Shown here in pieces: positions 1 to 12,072 of a DNA stretch of 64,000 nt. The notes under the pieces were generated by a model. The model was given only the letters and a program-made list of their open reading frames with translations, ran no database searches and had not been told where the DNA came from. Every line of letters begins with the position of its first letter. Positions within the stretch are counted from its first letter, which is position 1. The position numbers were made by a program, and so were the translations under genes. The DNA is from Brassica napus (taxonomy: Eukaryota > Streptophyta > Magnoliopsida > Brassicales > Brassicaceae), in assembly GCF_020379485.1 (NCBI RefSeq), contig NC_063439.1, forward strand, positions 22,382,098 to 22,446,097. Direction: 5' to 3'.

Positions 1-1416
1 TAATCCTGGTATGTCTTGGTTGGGCAGCCACACCCTTTGGCTGGACGGTTCTGCTTTCATTGCGTGAACGCGACCTCTGCACGCCCTAATCCTCTCTGCT
101 TCACCTGCGACGGTAGAACTTGCTCAATAAGTATCATCAAACCCCTAATGTTACAACCATTCTTTAGGCAAAGATAAAGAGTGGAATATATACTTGGGAC
201 ATCAGGTGTTAGGTCAGATGTTAACTGAACTGCGCAGATCTCACCATCTTCAGTCATTGTCCCCAACACTGCCCTTGAATCACCAAGGTTAGCTATCATG
301 AGGTCATCTCCCTGAAGAAATCAAGTGAGCTCGAGCTTATCAAATAATTAGGGTTTATAGGGTTTAAAAGGTGGCAATAGACAAAACAAAATAATTCGTT
401 CATGGTCCAATCGTACCACTCAAAAGTTCAAAACCTAATGTTACGTTAGAGGAAACAAAAAAAAAATGTACCTGAGTAATAGCAACAACAGCTGTAGAGC
501 CACTGAAAGAGCAATTAAAGACTTGGAGCATAAGCTCTCTGTCAATGAGTCTGAATGCGTTAAAACAAGCTTTCTCCCATTTGAGAGCTTCATCTTCTTC
601 ACAAGCATGAGGTTCTTCGTTCAGCTCCTTCTTTAGTGTTAACAGAAGTGATGGTAATCTATTCCTCGCCATTTTACTCACCATGTGCCCATTTTTCCCG
701 TGTCCATCAAACACTCCACATAGCTCTGCTTCCTCCGTTCCATATCCCTAAGGACTTAACAAGTTAGCTTATACCAATCTAATCAATTTAATATAATTAA
801 CTCCATAAATATTAGAAACTCACATATACAAACAGTTAATCTAGGCATCGATTTGATTGCGTGTTTCCATTTACATTTTTTTATTTTACATATATTAGTA
901 TCTTAAACAGCTTCTTATAAGAGACTTCTTATGACCTAAAAGCAAATAAACACTTTACAAAAAGTGAGAAGAATGAATTTTTAATGAAAATGAAAGGATT
1001 TCAAGAATATTCTCGCATGTAAATACAAACAGATAAATTTTGTAATGATCTTGAAACAGTCAAGGCAGATCATCGATCTTGATTATTGGTACGAAATGAA
1101 ACAAATATTGGTTTGTCATCTACCCTAGAACCTTGTTGGTCGTCATCTAAAATAATGATTTATAGAACAAAAGAGAAGGAATATAGAAACAGGAAAATAA
1201 CAAAATTTCAAGATGAAGTACCAGATAAAGAATAGCATTATCTTGGTTAATCGCTTTGGTTCCTTGTATAGAGCAGACAGAACCGGGTCGATGAACCGGA
1301 CGGTAGTGATCTAAACCGAACTCATCTCCATAACACACCACCGCATTTCCATCACCGTGTTCATTTTCCTCATGAATCTCTGATGAAGAAGAAGGCAACG
1401 AGAAGCAATGACCCAT
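1..1416 (-). CDS. Protein phosphatase 2C (PP2C), partial at the left edge
   Basis: Ser/Thr phosphatase of the plant PP2C family, colinear with Arabidopsis AT5G26010. Coding exons read on the minus strand are 1416..1222, 747..472, 311..194 and 104..<1, all with GT-AG borders and consistent phase. The start is the MGHC codon at 1416 because it matches the family N-terminus and gives a Gly2/Cys4 pair suited to lipid attachment; an in-frame ATG seven codons upstream is possible. Seen motifs: VFDGHGKNGH (metal-binding motif) and NLGDSRAVLG. The last exon present reads on through SSQRVWLPNQ, so the catalytic C-terminal half lies outside the window. The acidic metal ligands that are visible are intact and there is no internal stop. 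Substrate unknown. Confidence 0.93.
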
Positions 1417-2532
1417 ATCCTCACCAAAGTCGCACACAAATTTACTTGGAAGAAGAAAATATTTTCTTTATGTTAAGCTTTGATTAGACGACCTGTTCAA
1501 GAACTTATATAATGTGAAAAGCCGTTTCTTGAAGCTGGTGCTTAGCTATTAAAGATTCATACTATTATTTTATTGATAGTGTTTTCTTACTGCAATTTAA
1601 TAACCATATTATTATAGTATATTGAATTTTATAAGATAACATTATTACTGTATGCGTGGCACCAACTTGAGTTTTAAGCTTCAGTGAACTGAATTATATA
1701 TAGATGTATATGCGTTGACTTATATTTAATATTTGCTTGCATAGAGAATCATGTTGCCCGAGTCTGGCTTGAAAGGGCAAGTTCTGCCGTTTAACAGGGG
1801 ATTCTACTTCTGGAGATCATACCCTTATAAGAACATGCTTGATGTGTATGCTACCGAATATATTAATAATTAATATAGTTAACCACCTTATAATACATAT
1901 GAATTATCAAGGAACTTTGAGAATTTGTATCAATAATATGGTCAACTTATATGAAGAGAACACCCGCTTGGCTTATTGGCTACTACCAATATTTATGAGT
2001 TTTGACTATAATTTTTGATAGACACAAAATGACTTGTGAAAGATACCAACTCGGAGTTTTCCAAGTCCAATAATGGCAAAGGTTCATAACTTGGTCATCT
2101 ATATCCGTATCCAGTTGTTATTGACTTATTCAAGTGGCAATTGTTCAGCCACGTAGCTCAATCTTAGAATCAAGAAAACTAAACGTGTGAATGCAAAAAA
2201 AAAAATCAAATAGATGTCGGTTAAGAACCGGTTCGGTTTGGGTTGTATTCAAAAGCGGAAGACTAAACAACCACTTTGTTAACCAAAACGTTGTCGTTTT
2301 CAACTGTTTTGTTCTTTCTGGGCCATACAAGGGGAAATGTATAAACTTTGACTTAAGAACACGTTTCATCTGCTTCCAATGGAAAAGTCTTGATCTTTGC
2401 ATTCACCTAACCAACCTTCTTCGCATCTTCCCCCAACTTCAAAAAGATCTCTCCTTTTTAAAAAGGGTTAATCAAAAACCTAAACCCACAACCCAATTCG
2501 ATCTCTCTCTTGCAATTCGATTTGAAAACTGT
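1417..2532. other. Shared intergenic region between PP2C and FC1
   Basis: AT-rich spacer between two divergently transcribed genes, so it must contain both promoters. Apart from a few AT-rich stretches I see no repeat, RNA gene or clear TATA element that can be assigned with confidence. The last 130 bases before the FC1 start are pyrimidine-rich (CTCTCTC tracts), as in a plant 5' leader. Confidence 0.4.
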
Positions 2533-4488
2533 ATGGAGGCGACGGCGTTATCATCTGGGCTTCGTCCTCTTCCCAACCCTAACGGTTACAGACTCTCAAG
2601 GTTTGCAGATCCTCAATTCGATTTTGGGTTTTAGCTCGATTAGATTAGAACAATGGAATGACGATTGTATTGTTTACAGGTCATGTTCTCAGAGAAAGTC
2701 TCTGCCTTTAGCTCGATTCCATTCAAAGGAGACACCTTTCAAAAAACCTCAAGGGTTGAGTTTCAAGACGAACGTGTTCGAGCAAGCGCATCATCCTGTA
2801 GCTGGAGACCTCTCTTACGATGACACTACACGTTCTAGTGTTGCTGAGGATAAGATCGGTGTCTTGCTTTTGAACCTAGGTGGGCCTGAGACGCTTAACG
2901 ACGTGCAGCCTTTCTTGTATAATCTGTTTGCAGACCCGGTGAGAATCTCTATAGGCTTTGGAGTTGTTTTGGAGTGTTGGTTTTTTGCTGAAATGTGGCT
3001 TGTTTGTTTGTGTTGCAGGATATTATACGGCTTCCTAGACCGTTTCAGTTTCTCCAAGGGGCTATAGCCAAGTTCATATCTGTGGTTCGCGCTCCTAAGT
3101 CGAAAGAAGGGTATGCTGCTATTGGTGGGGGATCTCCTTTGCGTAAGATTACTGATGAGCAAGCGGATGCTATTCGGTTGGCGTTGCAAGCTAAGAACGT
3201 TTCTGCTGATGTCTATGTTGGGATGCGGTATTGGTTTCCTTTCACTGAAGAGGCGGTTCAGCAGGTGATTCTACATTTTAATGTTCTTTTGCTCTTAGTT
3301 TTAATGCGAGTAATGTGTATCATAACGAGTTAATTACGTTTGTAATCAGATTAAGAAGGATAAGATTACGAGACTTGTTGTACTACCGTTGTACCCTCAG
3401 TATTCTATCTCCACGACTGGCTCAAGCGTCCGCGTTCTCCAAGACTTATTCAGGTTTGTGTAATCCACATAAGCGTATTGTTTTAGTTGCATGAGCGGCC
3501 TCTTAACATGAAATTATCATCTTTCAGGAAAGATCCATACCTAGCTAGAGTGCCAGTTGCTATTATAGAGTCCTGGTACCAGAGAAGAGGCTATGTCAAT
3601 TCCATGGCTGACCTCATTCAGAAGGAGCTTCAAACTTTCTCTGATCCTAAGGAGGTACAGTTTATTTATCCTCGTTGGTTTTACATTTATAGTCTGAACT
3701 CTGGTTTTAATTGGTGTCTTGTCTGTATGATTTAGGTTATGGTGTTCTTCAGTGCCCATGGTGTTCCAGTTAGCTATGTAGAGAACTCTGGAGATCCATA
3801 CCAGAAACAGATGGAAGAGTGCATTGACTTGATAATGGAAGAGCTCAAATCCAGAGGGGTTCAAAACAACCATATATTGGCGTACCAGGTTTGGTCATTA
3901 TCATCCGTTCGTTATATAAGCTGCTTGTTTGTACATTACCTCTTTATCTCAAGCCCTGTAATTGATCTTTTGCAGAGTCGTGTTGGGCCTGTTCAATGGC
4001 TGAAGCCATACACTGATGAGGTTCTTGTCGACCTTGGTAAGAATGGTGTCAAGAGTCTACTAGCCGTTCCAGTCAGGTAAGAGAACATATAATAAAAAGT
4101 AGAAGCTGTCTCTTTTGGTTCTATGGTTATTGACCATTTTTGGCTTTCTTGTCTTTTGGATATCAGTTTTGTGAGTGAGCACATTGAGACGCTTGAAGAG
4201 ATAGACATGGAGTACAGGGAGCTAGCTTTGGAGTCAGGGATAGAGAACTGGGGGCGTGTCCCGGCGCTAGGTCTGACGCCATCCTTCATCACCGACTTGG
4301 CTGATGCAGTGATAGAGTCGCTTCCTTCAGCAGAAGCAATGGTGAACCCAAGCGCTGGTGTCTCAGAAGATAGCGAGTCATCAGACGCTTTCGGTTACAT
4401 TATGAAGATGTTCTTCGGCTCGGTTCTAGCCTTCCTACTGCTTCTCTCTCCAAAGATGTTCCATGCATTCCGCAACCATCTTATCTAA
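2533..4488 (+). CDS. FC1: Ferrochelatase 1, plastid/mitochondrial haem synthesis
   Basis: Inserts ferrous iron into protoporphyrin IX, the last step of haem synthesis. Eight exons: 2533..2600, 2680..2938, 3019..3264, 3350..3453, 3528..3654, 3736..3888, 3976..4076 and 4167..4488; all junctions are GT-AG and in phase, giving 459 residues. The start MEATALSSG matches the Arabidopsis FC1 N-terminus (MQATALSSG). A transit-peptide-like N-terminus is followed by [20 protein letters not shown], then [11 protein letters not shown] (active-site His) and [14 protein letters not shown] (active-site Glu). The C-terminal tail has one hydrophobic segment ([16 protein letters not shown]). FC1 is preferred over FC2 because of colinearity with AT5G26030 and because the N-terminal and C-terminal sequences resemble FC1; the C-terminal hydrophobic tail alone does not separate the two. 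A MIR860-like inverted repeat starts 87 bases after the stop codon. Confidence 0.96.
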
Positions 4489-4574
4489 GAAGAAAACATA
4501 TTGAGAATCTCTGGATGAATAGTTGGTTTTGTGTTGTTTTTTTTTTGTTTGTTGGAGAAATGTCTTCGTCAAGT

Positions 4575-4670
4575 GTAATGTATGTAGTCCAATCTATTGA
4601 AGTACTAGCACACCATCTCTAGTGAGATGATGTGGTTGAGTAGTTCAATACATTGGACTACATATATTAC
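4575..4670 (-). ncRNA. MIR860: MIR860-like microRNA hairpin
   Basis: A near-perfect foldback: about 40 bases at 4575..4615 pair with 4630..4670, with only scattered mismatches, around a short imperfect loop. On the minus strand the 3' arm at 4600..4580 begins TCAATAGATTGGACTA, identical to the first 16 bases I recall for miR860; the last five bases differ from the Arabidopsis form. Arabidopsis MIR860 (AT5G26038) lies at the same place, between FC1 and HDA2, which supports the call. The hairpin lies 87 bases past the FC1 stop and may overlap its 3' UTR, in antisense. The mature sequence and strand need small-RNA data. Confidence 0.75.
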
Positions 4671-5023
4671 TTTTGATCAAGATGTAAACTAGGTAAGGGA
4701 AATAATGAGGGAAGAGACAGGATTTATTTTGGTTTTTAGCTATGAACATAGTGCTGCTACGTTCCTCCTAGAGATGAGGTAAAGGAATATAATCTATTAG
4801 TTATTTTGGTTTTCTAAAAGCAAATTGTCAAATGCATTCTTTTGCTTATTAATCAGAAGTTAATTGTGCATTTTTCACCATAAGAAAGCTGCAAAAATCA
4901 TCACTATATGTTGTTTTTGGAATGAAAAAGAACACATTACACACAAGACAAGACGGGTTATGTATTCACATGTATACAACGCATAGAAGCTCTAGCATAG
5001 CTGCTTTGGCTCTTGAGAACAGT

Positions 5024-7051
5024 TCACGTGGAAGCTGAGTCCAGTTGTGTCTTGATTAACCCTTGACGTGAGAGATTCTCTATGGAATCCGCAATAACTC
5101 TGGCGTTGGACTTCATGTACCCGCCTGCACATAAGTTGATGTAAGCTGTTATAAACACATTACTCAAAAGGCATGCATTTTGGTTATGTTGGTGTTTAGT
5201 TTCTCACCTGAAGTCAGCATCACAACAGGAATCTCTCTCTCCCTTGCAACTCTGAACACTTTCTCGTCTCTACTTGTTATACCATCAGGGCTTATCTGCA
5301 CCAGGAGTGTCACCAAGTTAGAGACATTCTGCTCAAACAGAAAGATGATGATAACCTTTAGTGTATAGCTTGCCTTTAGAAGCCCCAGAGGGTCTCCGTC
5401 TAAGATATCGGTTCCAGCATTGTAAACTACCATCTCTGGTTGGAAGTTTCGGAAAGCAACCTGAGGAGTTAATAGCAACCATCATAAGTTTATCTCTTAA
5501 GATCCCTAAAAGATAACTACTACTAATCATGCCTTTTAGAGGAACCAAGTTTCTAACTACTTTCAGCTTCATATAGCTACCATGATCCTAACCTATCGTC
5601 ACCAACAAACAAGAGACTAAAGGATGCATACCTCAAGCGCTTTATCTAGTTTCCTCAAATACTCATCAGTGCTGGTCCCGCTCTGTCATACAAAGGACAA
5701 CATAACTATATAACATAATAATGCGACAACAAATGACAAGAGAGAAGAAATGCTTTGCTTACCATCACTTCAACCTTCTGATCGATAAATCTTCTAGCAC
5801 TATAATCCTGGAAACAAAAAAAAAACACAAAAGCCATAAGACTGAAACTGCACTAAGAGGAATGTAAAATAAATGACTTGCAAAGAGCAAAGTTCCAAGA
5901 ATGTTAGCTTACGTAAGGGTATATCTCAGGATTGTACATATCCAGAATGTAAACACGACCTGCACACCAAAAAAAAACTGTTATCAACATACCAAACACA
6001 AGTAAACCAAAGGATCATTAAATACAAAACAAAAAAGTTTCACATACTATCATCGCCAAGATCTGTTTCATGGCCATTCCCTTGATGAGCATCAAGATCT
6101 ATTATCATAACCCTGTCCGAGTTTTAACAATGTCAAGAACATAAAAGAGTTAATTACATTTGTTAGCTATTAGAGAAGATGTAGTTACCTGGAGATGCTT
6201 AGACGAAGAAAAGCAAAGTGAATACAAAGAGAGATATCAGCAAAAGCACAAAACCCGCCTCCTCTTTCAGCAGTACAATGATGAAAACCTCCTCCTACGT
6301 TTATTGCCCATCCACGTTCCACTGCAAGTTTAGCTGCTAGAATCGTCCCACCAACCTGCTTCCGGAATGGGCTTAGAACCTTCTGCTGCACAAGAAAGTT
6401 TGGGAAGAAAGCAACTGGTGGAACCTATAAGAGAGAAAGTTTAGTACACAAAAAAAAAATCAAATAGATTTATTCAATGGACCCAAAGAAAATTAGACTC
6501 ACCTCGGTTATTCTAGCGACAGTTGCACTGCTTTTCAAACTGTTTAAGTAGCTCAACGAATGTACCTGATGATACACAATAACCGTATTACATAGATTAC
6601 ACAACCCTCAGGAACCTGTCTAATAGCCACATTCAACTGTATGTATATTTCAGACATGTAAGAGAGAAGTCAAGTAAGTACCACTAGAAGATCACTGTTG
6701 GAAGCTTCTAGAGGCTCAACGATTGATTTCTCCTCCAAGAACCCATCAGAAACAAGGAACTTACAAACTCTACGCCACTTGGTTGAATCAAACGGATGCC
6801 TTGCACGTATCAGATAACAAGAATGATTCTAATTTACAAGAATCCTTCAAGATTCAAGACAGTTTCTTAGAATTGGTCAAAGATTTGGGTATATATACTC
6901 ACAACTTCTCAATCCCCATGAAGGAGATGTCGTATGCTGATGAATAGATGATCGAAACCTTTGATTCGGGGACGTTGAAGTAGAGTTTGCTGGAAAGGAT
7001 TCGTTCTCGCCTGAGAGCTTCCGGGTGAGTCTCCATCGAGAACGATGACAT
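5024..7051 (-). CDS. HDA2: Class IV (HDAC11-like) histone deacetylase
   Basis: Zinc-dependent lysine deacetylase, colinear with AT5G26040 (HDA2). Eleven exons read on the minus strand: 7051..6903, 6799..6682, 6565..6503, 6424..6189, 6112..6048, 5959..5913, 5807..5763, 5682..5632, 5460..5374, 5295..5208 and 5124..5024, total 349 residues. Catalytic elements are all present: GGGFHHCTAERGGGF (His pair), IIDLDAHQGNG (Asp/His zinc ligands), NAGTDILDGDPLG (Asp ligand) and TSGGYM (catalytic Tyr, split by an intron). The start is MSSFSMETHPEALRR; the frame is open further upstream but this ATG matches the family start. The intron after GDPLGLLK begins with GC rather than GT (AAAG|GCAAGC). No break or missing residue seen. 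Confidence 0.95.
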
Positions 7052-8130
7052 TTCGGATGACTGAAAGCAACGGTAGATAAATTGGGAGACTTTGATGGCG
7101 GAAAACGTGAATAGCAAGTAAACAGCTGAGTCACGAGTTAAATCGGTCCATGTCGAGATAACTCGGACATCTTTCATGACTGAAGCGGCGAGTTATGTTT
7201 TTGTTCTGTTCTGTAAGAAAGATATTTGATACAGATGACAACTTTCCAGACGCGCGGAAGACGCGCGTTTTGCTGACTTTCTCTTGGTCATTTAAAAAAA
7301 AAAAGAACTCATAGCAAAGACTTTTTTTCTTATTATTGTTTATGAAATGTTTTTTTTTAAACCAGCAAACTTGCAATTTATTAAACCTCTACAACTGCTG
7401 TACTGCAAGATTCTTAATAATTTTATTAGAAATTAATATAATAATGATTACGTTTGTCAAATTTGAAAATATCTATTCAAATTTTTTATCATGTTGATTT
7501 TAGAAAATCAACTAAAACTTGTAATGCAGATGTTTTCTAGTTTTTCTTATATGTCATATCACTGATTCCTTCAGCCATTCAAAACTCATATAGTGTGATA
7601 GAATGAATTAGATATCATACTATTTGATCTGAGTTTGATACATTTTTTAGCATACCAGCAAATAATCAAATTGCCTGTTACGAAACTATTATGTAAACTG
7701 CGTGGATCCAAATCCAACCAAACAATAGTAATTTTGTTTCCAACAGAAATTGAAACGAAAAGAGTTTACGCCGGGTGTTCTTTTACATCAACATCAACAC
7801 TAATTTTCATGGTTTTTACTCAGGATTAGAGATCACCTACACTATTTTGTAATATAAGAAATAATGAAATATTTACGGCTTTCTCTTTAGTATCGTAAAT
7901 TTTCATGTATACTTATGTGTGTGTATCTATATAACCATATGTATATCTGTGTCAATAAACTAACGTCCTAGTCTAACAAAAAGAGGTAAGAAAATGAATA
8001 AAAATATTGATTGGTAAGATCTAAACATGTAGTTTAGTGGTTATAGCCATGCTATAACTATGTTATCACGTGGATTTAACCCGTATAATGAATGTTTTTG
8101 ATTAAAAATCGTATAGAAGTATTGAATTAA
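7052..8130. other. Intergenic region, HDA2 promoter side
   Basis: About 1.1 kb, increasingly AT-rich away from HDA2. The stretch just before HDA2 (7240..7270) holds a CG-rich palindromic patch with two CGCGCG-type runs. No protein-coding, RNA or mobile element recognised. Confidence 0.4.
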
Positions 8131-8604
8131 TCACCATTTCCAAACCCATTTGCTTTTGAGTATATCAACAAAGCTCTTACGACCATTATCATTCCTTACG
8201 ATCCTTCTCTGATAGAAACCATCTCTCTTCGCCACCCAAATGCACTCGTCGCCTCCGTCTCCACATTCTTTCCTGAACCCGCTCTGGACAGAGAACACTG
8301 TCACAACGTCTTGGCTCGTTGTTCCAAACCCGCTACGAAACTGGCACCGGAACTCGGTTTTCTGGAAAGGCCACATGTTCATTGTCGTGAACTTCCATAC
8401 CCGTGATTGCATTGGCTTTAGCGTATCCCACCCTAGGGCGTCCTCGTTCGACCAGCACCGCACGGCCAGCTTCAATTTCCGGACACCAGTCACCCCCGAG
8501 ATTTCGTTCTTTAGCTCTAGACGACCCGCCATGGTTGGTGCTGGTAACAATGCTGCGACCACAGCCGCCGCCACAAACAAGCACCAGCCTTGGTTTCTCC
8601 CCAT
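8131..8604 (-). CDS. S1-family secreted protein (plant self-incompatibility S1 / SPH)
   Basis: 157-residue intronless protein of the S-protein-homologue family, small secreted proteins named after the Papaver pollen self-incompatibility determinant; most family members have no known function. Residues 1-26 form a signal peptide (hydrophobic FVAAAVVAALLPAPTMA). The mature part has the family pattern: RLELKNEI, RCWSNEDALGW, VWKF, EFRCQF, and a late Cys pair around KECGDGGDECIW followed by KRDGFY. One of three minus-strand S1-type genes here (others at 10990 and 13104), matching the pair I recall at AT5G26050/AT5G26060. A TATA-like run lies about 100 bases upstream (8706..8716 on the minus strand). 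Intact. Confidence 0.9.
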   Translation of the reverse strand: MGRNQGWCLFVAAAVVAALLPAPTMAGRLELKNEISGVTGVRKLKLAVRCWSNEDALGWDTLKPMQSRVWKFTTMNMWPFQKTEFRCQFRSGFGTTSQDVVTVFSVQSGFRKECGDGGDECIWVAKRDGFYQRRIVRNDNGRKSFVDILKSKWVWKW

Positions 8605-8984
8605 TTAGACTGAACGAGGGCAATGTTTTTTTTAATTATTAACTGATTTTGTTGAGTCTTGAGGCTTATGGAACAAATTGGAACACGTGAAGGTGTTACT
8701 GGGTTATATTTATATAAATGTCCATTACATGGTAATTAGACCGTTACTGTTGCCGCTTCCAAATATAGAAGTACTAGAAGCTATTTTCATCTATATTTGG
8801 AGATTAAACAGAGCAAATCCCAAAGGTTGAAAAATAAAGTGTACTGTTTCAGAAACTTCGATCATCGTCATCATCCTCTTAGAGATTTTTTTATCACAGG
8901 TTGAAAATTTAGAACGTTACGTTTGAATGAATGAATGATATCATTTTATCGCATATAGTTTCGTAATTTTTAACCATCCAGAAT

Positions 8985-9985
8985 AGAGATGGCAGTCATG
9001 GATATGGACCGCGGGCCTGGCCCGTAAAGGACTGTCGTGGGACGGTATTGGGACGAGGTTTTCTAGGTCCGCAAATATGCGGGCCTCGCGGGACGGGTCT
9101 TTGTGGGATTGGGCCTTTTGCGGGATGAGTCTTTTGCGGGACTAGGTCTTTTACATGGACCCGTATTTTTTTTCTTCATTTTTTATTTTACTTAAGAACG
9201 AGAAAGAGAGTGAGAAGAAAGCGATTCTTGTGATTTTTCCCCCATAAAACATAAGGAATTCCGGCGATGATGATTCGAGCTCCAGTGATGATGATTTGAG
9301 CTCCGGCGATGACGACTCCAGCTCCAGCGATGACGATTCAAATTCTGGTGGTGTTTTTGATTTGTTTTTTTTTCTTTTTATTACACACAACTATGAATTG
9401 CTTTATTACAATGTCCAGTACTGTGAAGTGGTGTTTTTCTTAAATTAAATTTGGTTACAATTGTGTTGTTTAGGAGAAAAGTTAGTTATATATCATGTCA
9501 CTTGTATACTTTGACTTTATACTTTGGCAAAGTGATTCACGAATTTTTTTGCAATCTAAATAATTAAAAAAAGTGATGGTTTGATAAAGACATACAACAC
9601 TTGAGCCAAATTATTACAAATACAACAATTCAATCAGATTCAAACTTAACAAAATCTTATGCTTATAACAAAAGAAGACTTTTAGCTCACGAACGGAGCT
9701 TTGTGGCATTGATTTTGATAAGGTTTTAGTGAAGTTTAATGAGCTCTCTACAACTCTCTTACGCAACTCTTCTAATTGAGCATTCATAAAAGAAACTGTA
9801 GCAGGCAGTTTGATAAGGAGGCATCCCGCGGGACGGCCCGCGAAGGCCTATATATTTTACGGTACGGGTTTGAGCCAGCATTTTGAAGACCGCAGCTCGC
9901 ACGGAACAGGCCTGCTGTGACCCGCTCGACGACTAACCCGCCGTGGTACGGGACGGAACGGGATGGGTAAACAAGTTTTCACCTT
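8985..9985. repeat. GC-rich interspersed element, possibly a non-autonomous DNA transposon
   Basis: The ends are rich in GCGGGCC/GGCCCGC and GGGACGG motifs in both orientations (about 9008..9150 and 9825..9965) around an AT-rich centre. This subterminal pattern is typical of small hAT-like elements in Brassicaceae. I could not find a convincing target duplication or exact terminal repeats, so the borders are approximate. A Ser/Glu-repeat open frame at 9240..9350 comes from a short CCAGCTCC-type tandem repeat and is not regarded as a gene. Confidence 0.35.
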
Positions 9986-10099
9986 TAAAATCTATTAAAA
10001 ATGAAGTTCATTATATTAGTCTAGTGTTAAAACATTATTACTAGAGTATATTGTATCAATTCCACCAAATGGCGATTAGCTTCTTTGATGATTATCTTC

Positions 10100-10770
10100 T
10101 TTTTTTTTGAATGAATGTAAAATTTTATTCAATCAAAACTTTGTACATCAAGTGCTTCTGTTGTGTTTGTAAGAAACTTCTATACTCTAGATTCTATGAA
10201 AAAAATATCTTCATGGTGGTCTCTCTCTTGTTGCAAACCAAGTGGTCAAGCTCTCCTCAAGATACTTTTGCCCCAGCCCCTTGACTGAGAGTAGCTTGAG
10301 TCTGATTGTTTTATCTACAAATTTGGTGATGACATTCACAGTTTGCGGCTGTTCTCCATGTCTACGGGCATTTTGCTCTCTCCACAGCGCATGTACCGTA
10401 GCTTGAAAGGTGTAGCGGATAAGGAACTTCTTTGTCGGTGGCAAGCTTGTGTTGGAGATGATCTCTACAACGTCGTTCCAAGATGTAGTGAACGCATTCT
10501 GGAGAATCCCACCAGCCAGTGATTTCCAGATTTGTTTTGAGTAGTTGCAGCTGAAGAAGAGATGGTGGCAGGTTTCATCAGCTGCATCACAGAGCACACA
10601 TTTGCTGTAGCGTTCCACCGGTTTATCCTATCACATGTCTGCAGTCGTTGTCGGAGTGCAACCTATACGAGGAAGGAATATTTCGGTGTGTACTGTGTGA
10701 ACCATACCCCTTGACTCCACTCACAGACTACCTGAGCCGATCGCAACTGCAGCCATGTTTTCTTCGTAGA
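10100..10770 (-). mobile_element. LINE (L1-type) retrotransposon 3' fragment
   Basis: Minus-strand frame 10618..10211 encodes a reverse-transcriptase zinc-binding (zf-RVT) tail: CVLCDAADETCHHLFFSC followed by WNDVVEI and a LIRYTFQATVHALWREQNARRHG segment. The T-run near 10101..10109 is the element's poly(A) tail read from the other strand. The 5' side is lost. The same 3' end family recurs at about 41950. Confidence 0.8.
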
Positions 10771-10989
10771 AACTGTATTCATTGATAATGTACGGTATCC
10801 AGCTATAAAATCTATTAACAGTAAACAACAAAACATAATCATAGATACGTTTTTTTTCTCTCATTTTCACCATTTATAAATTTACACATTATATTTTTGG
10901 TTTTATTAACACGAATAACAACATACAGAGACGAAAATCACGACATTGTTACGATCTTCATACTGATCAACATCAGTGAAATTGTTAAT

Positions 10990-11454
10990 TTAGCTCCAAG
11001 CTTCCTGGAGGACATCATGTTGAACATACTCATTCCACCTCTCGTTACCATACTTGTTACTAAAAAATTTGGTCTTCCACTGTCTCAAGTAGAGTCCATC
11101 CTTCTTAACGACCCAAGTGCATTTGTCCCTGTCCCCACACTGCTCTTTCATCTCCCACGACACAACTAGCTGCTTGTCCACACGTCCGTATCCTGTATGG
11201 AAGTTGCAGTGAAAAAAGGTATGGAATAGCGACATAGCGAAGGACCAGTCCTTATGTTGATCTGGCCAGTCTTCTCGCCACCCTAGATCGTTGTCGCGGG
11301 ACCAGCATTTGTACACAAGCCTCCTGTACCGACCCGAGAGCTCGTTCCTGATCTCCAGTTGAAATCCATGGGAGTGAGTCACCATCATTATGGTGATGAT
11401 AAGTACAAGAGAAAAGTGCCCGTTGAGGGTTTGGGGGATCTTTTTTGACCCCAT
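10990..11454 (-). CDS. S1-family secreted protein (SPH)
   Basis: 154 residues, no intron. Signal peptide covers roughly residues 13-31 (SLVLIITIMMVTHSHG). Family hallmarks follow in order: FQLEIRNEL, YKCWSRDNDLGW, WSFAMS, FFHCNF, and CGDRDKCTWVVKKDGLYLR. The Cys positions match the 8131 gene, so the two are paralogues, although identity outside the motifs is low, typical of this fast-evolving family. It lies between a LINE fragment and a divergently oriented proline-rich protein gene. Intact; function unknown. Confidence 0.9.
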   Translation of the reverse strand: MGSKKIPQTLNGHFSLVLIITIMMVTHSHGFQLEIRNELSGRYRRLVYKCWSRDNDLGWREDWPDQHKDWSFAMSLFHTFFHCNFHTGYGRVDKQLVVSWEMKEQCGDRDKCTWVVKKDGLYLRQWKTKFFSNKYGNERWNEYVQHDVLQEAWS

Positions 11455-12017
11455 ATGTGTAACTCTGTTTCTGTTCTTTATTATTTGCCCACTCGATCTT
11501 TTTGTTTTGATTTTTGGGACATAGATAGTGTTTCTACAAAAATTACTATTTTTAGAAATTGTAACGCCTATAAAGGATTCAGCTATTGCCGCGGGTCAAG
11601 GGGGAGGAACAAGTCATTAGCCTACATCCACATTTTATTACTTTTTTTGTTTGTTCAGTAAATTTGCAAAACAGGTTTTTTAAGCTTGTAATTATAAGAT
11701 TTAATAGTAACTATTTAGAATCTGCTTTCAATGAAAAAATATTGGAAATATTGCAACTAGAGAAATACTTTACAACATGTCTTAAAAAGGTCAACATAAT
11801 TTATATAAGCAACTAGCGAAATAATTTGTAAATTTGATAATTCAAAATGAGATATAACAATAGTTAATACCACTGCTTAAGCATGAAGCAAGCATACTAA
11901 TTAGAGGGTACGTGGCCTCAACAAACAGCAAAACCGGCCGGCTAATATATAATTGAAAACTTAGATCTTGAATAAATCCCACAGTTAGTGGTAATCCTCT
12001 AAGTGAACTTCGATGGG

Positions 12018-12026
12018 CTATATATA
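12018..12026 (+). promoter_or_regulatory. TATA box of the proline-rich protein gene
   Basis: CTATATATAA lies about 50 bases upstream of the ATG at 12073. Position and sequence fit a strong plant core promoter with a short 5' leader. Confidence 0.55.
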
Positions 12027-12072
12027 ACCTATAAACATAGTTAAGTACAAGGATCTTAACATTAACCTGAAA

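Noticed and set aside
1417..1437. Longer PP2C N-terminus (MCDFGED before MGHC)
   Set aside because: The related Arabidopsis protein begins at MGHC, and MGHC places Gly at position 2 for lipid attachment.
9151..9390. Ser/Glu-repeat minus frame within the GC-rich element
   Set aside because: Translation of a short tandem repeat (LELESSSPE); no domain and no conserved start.
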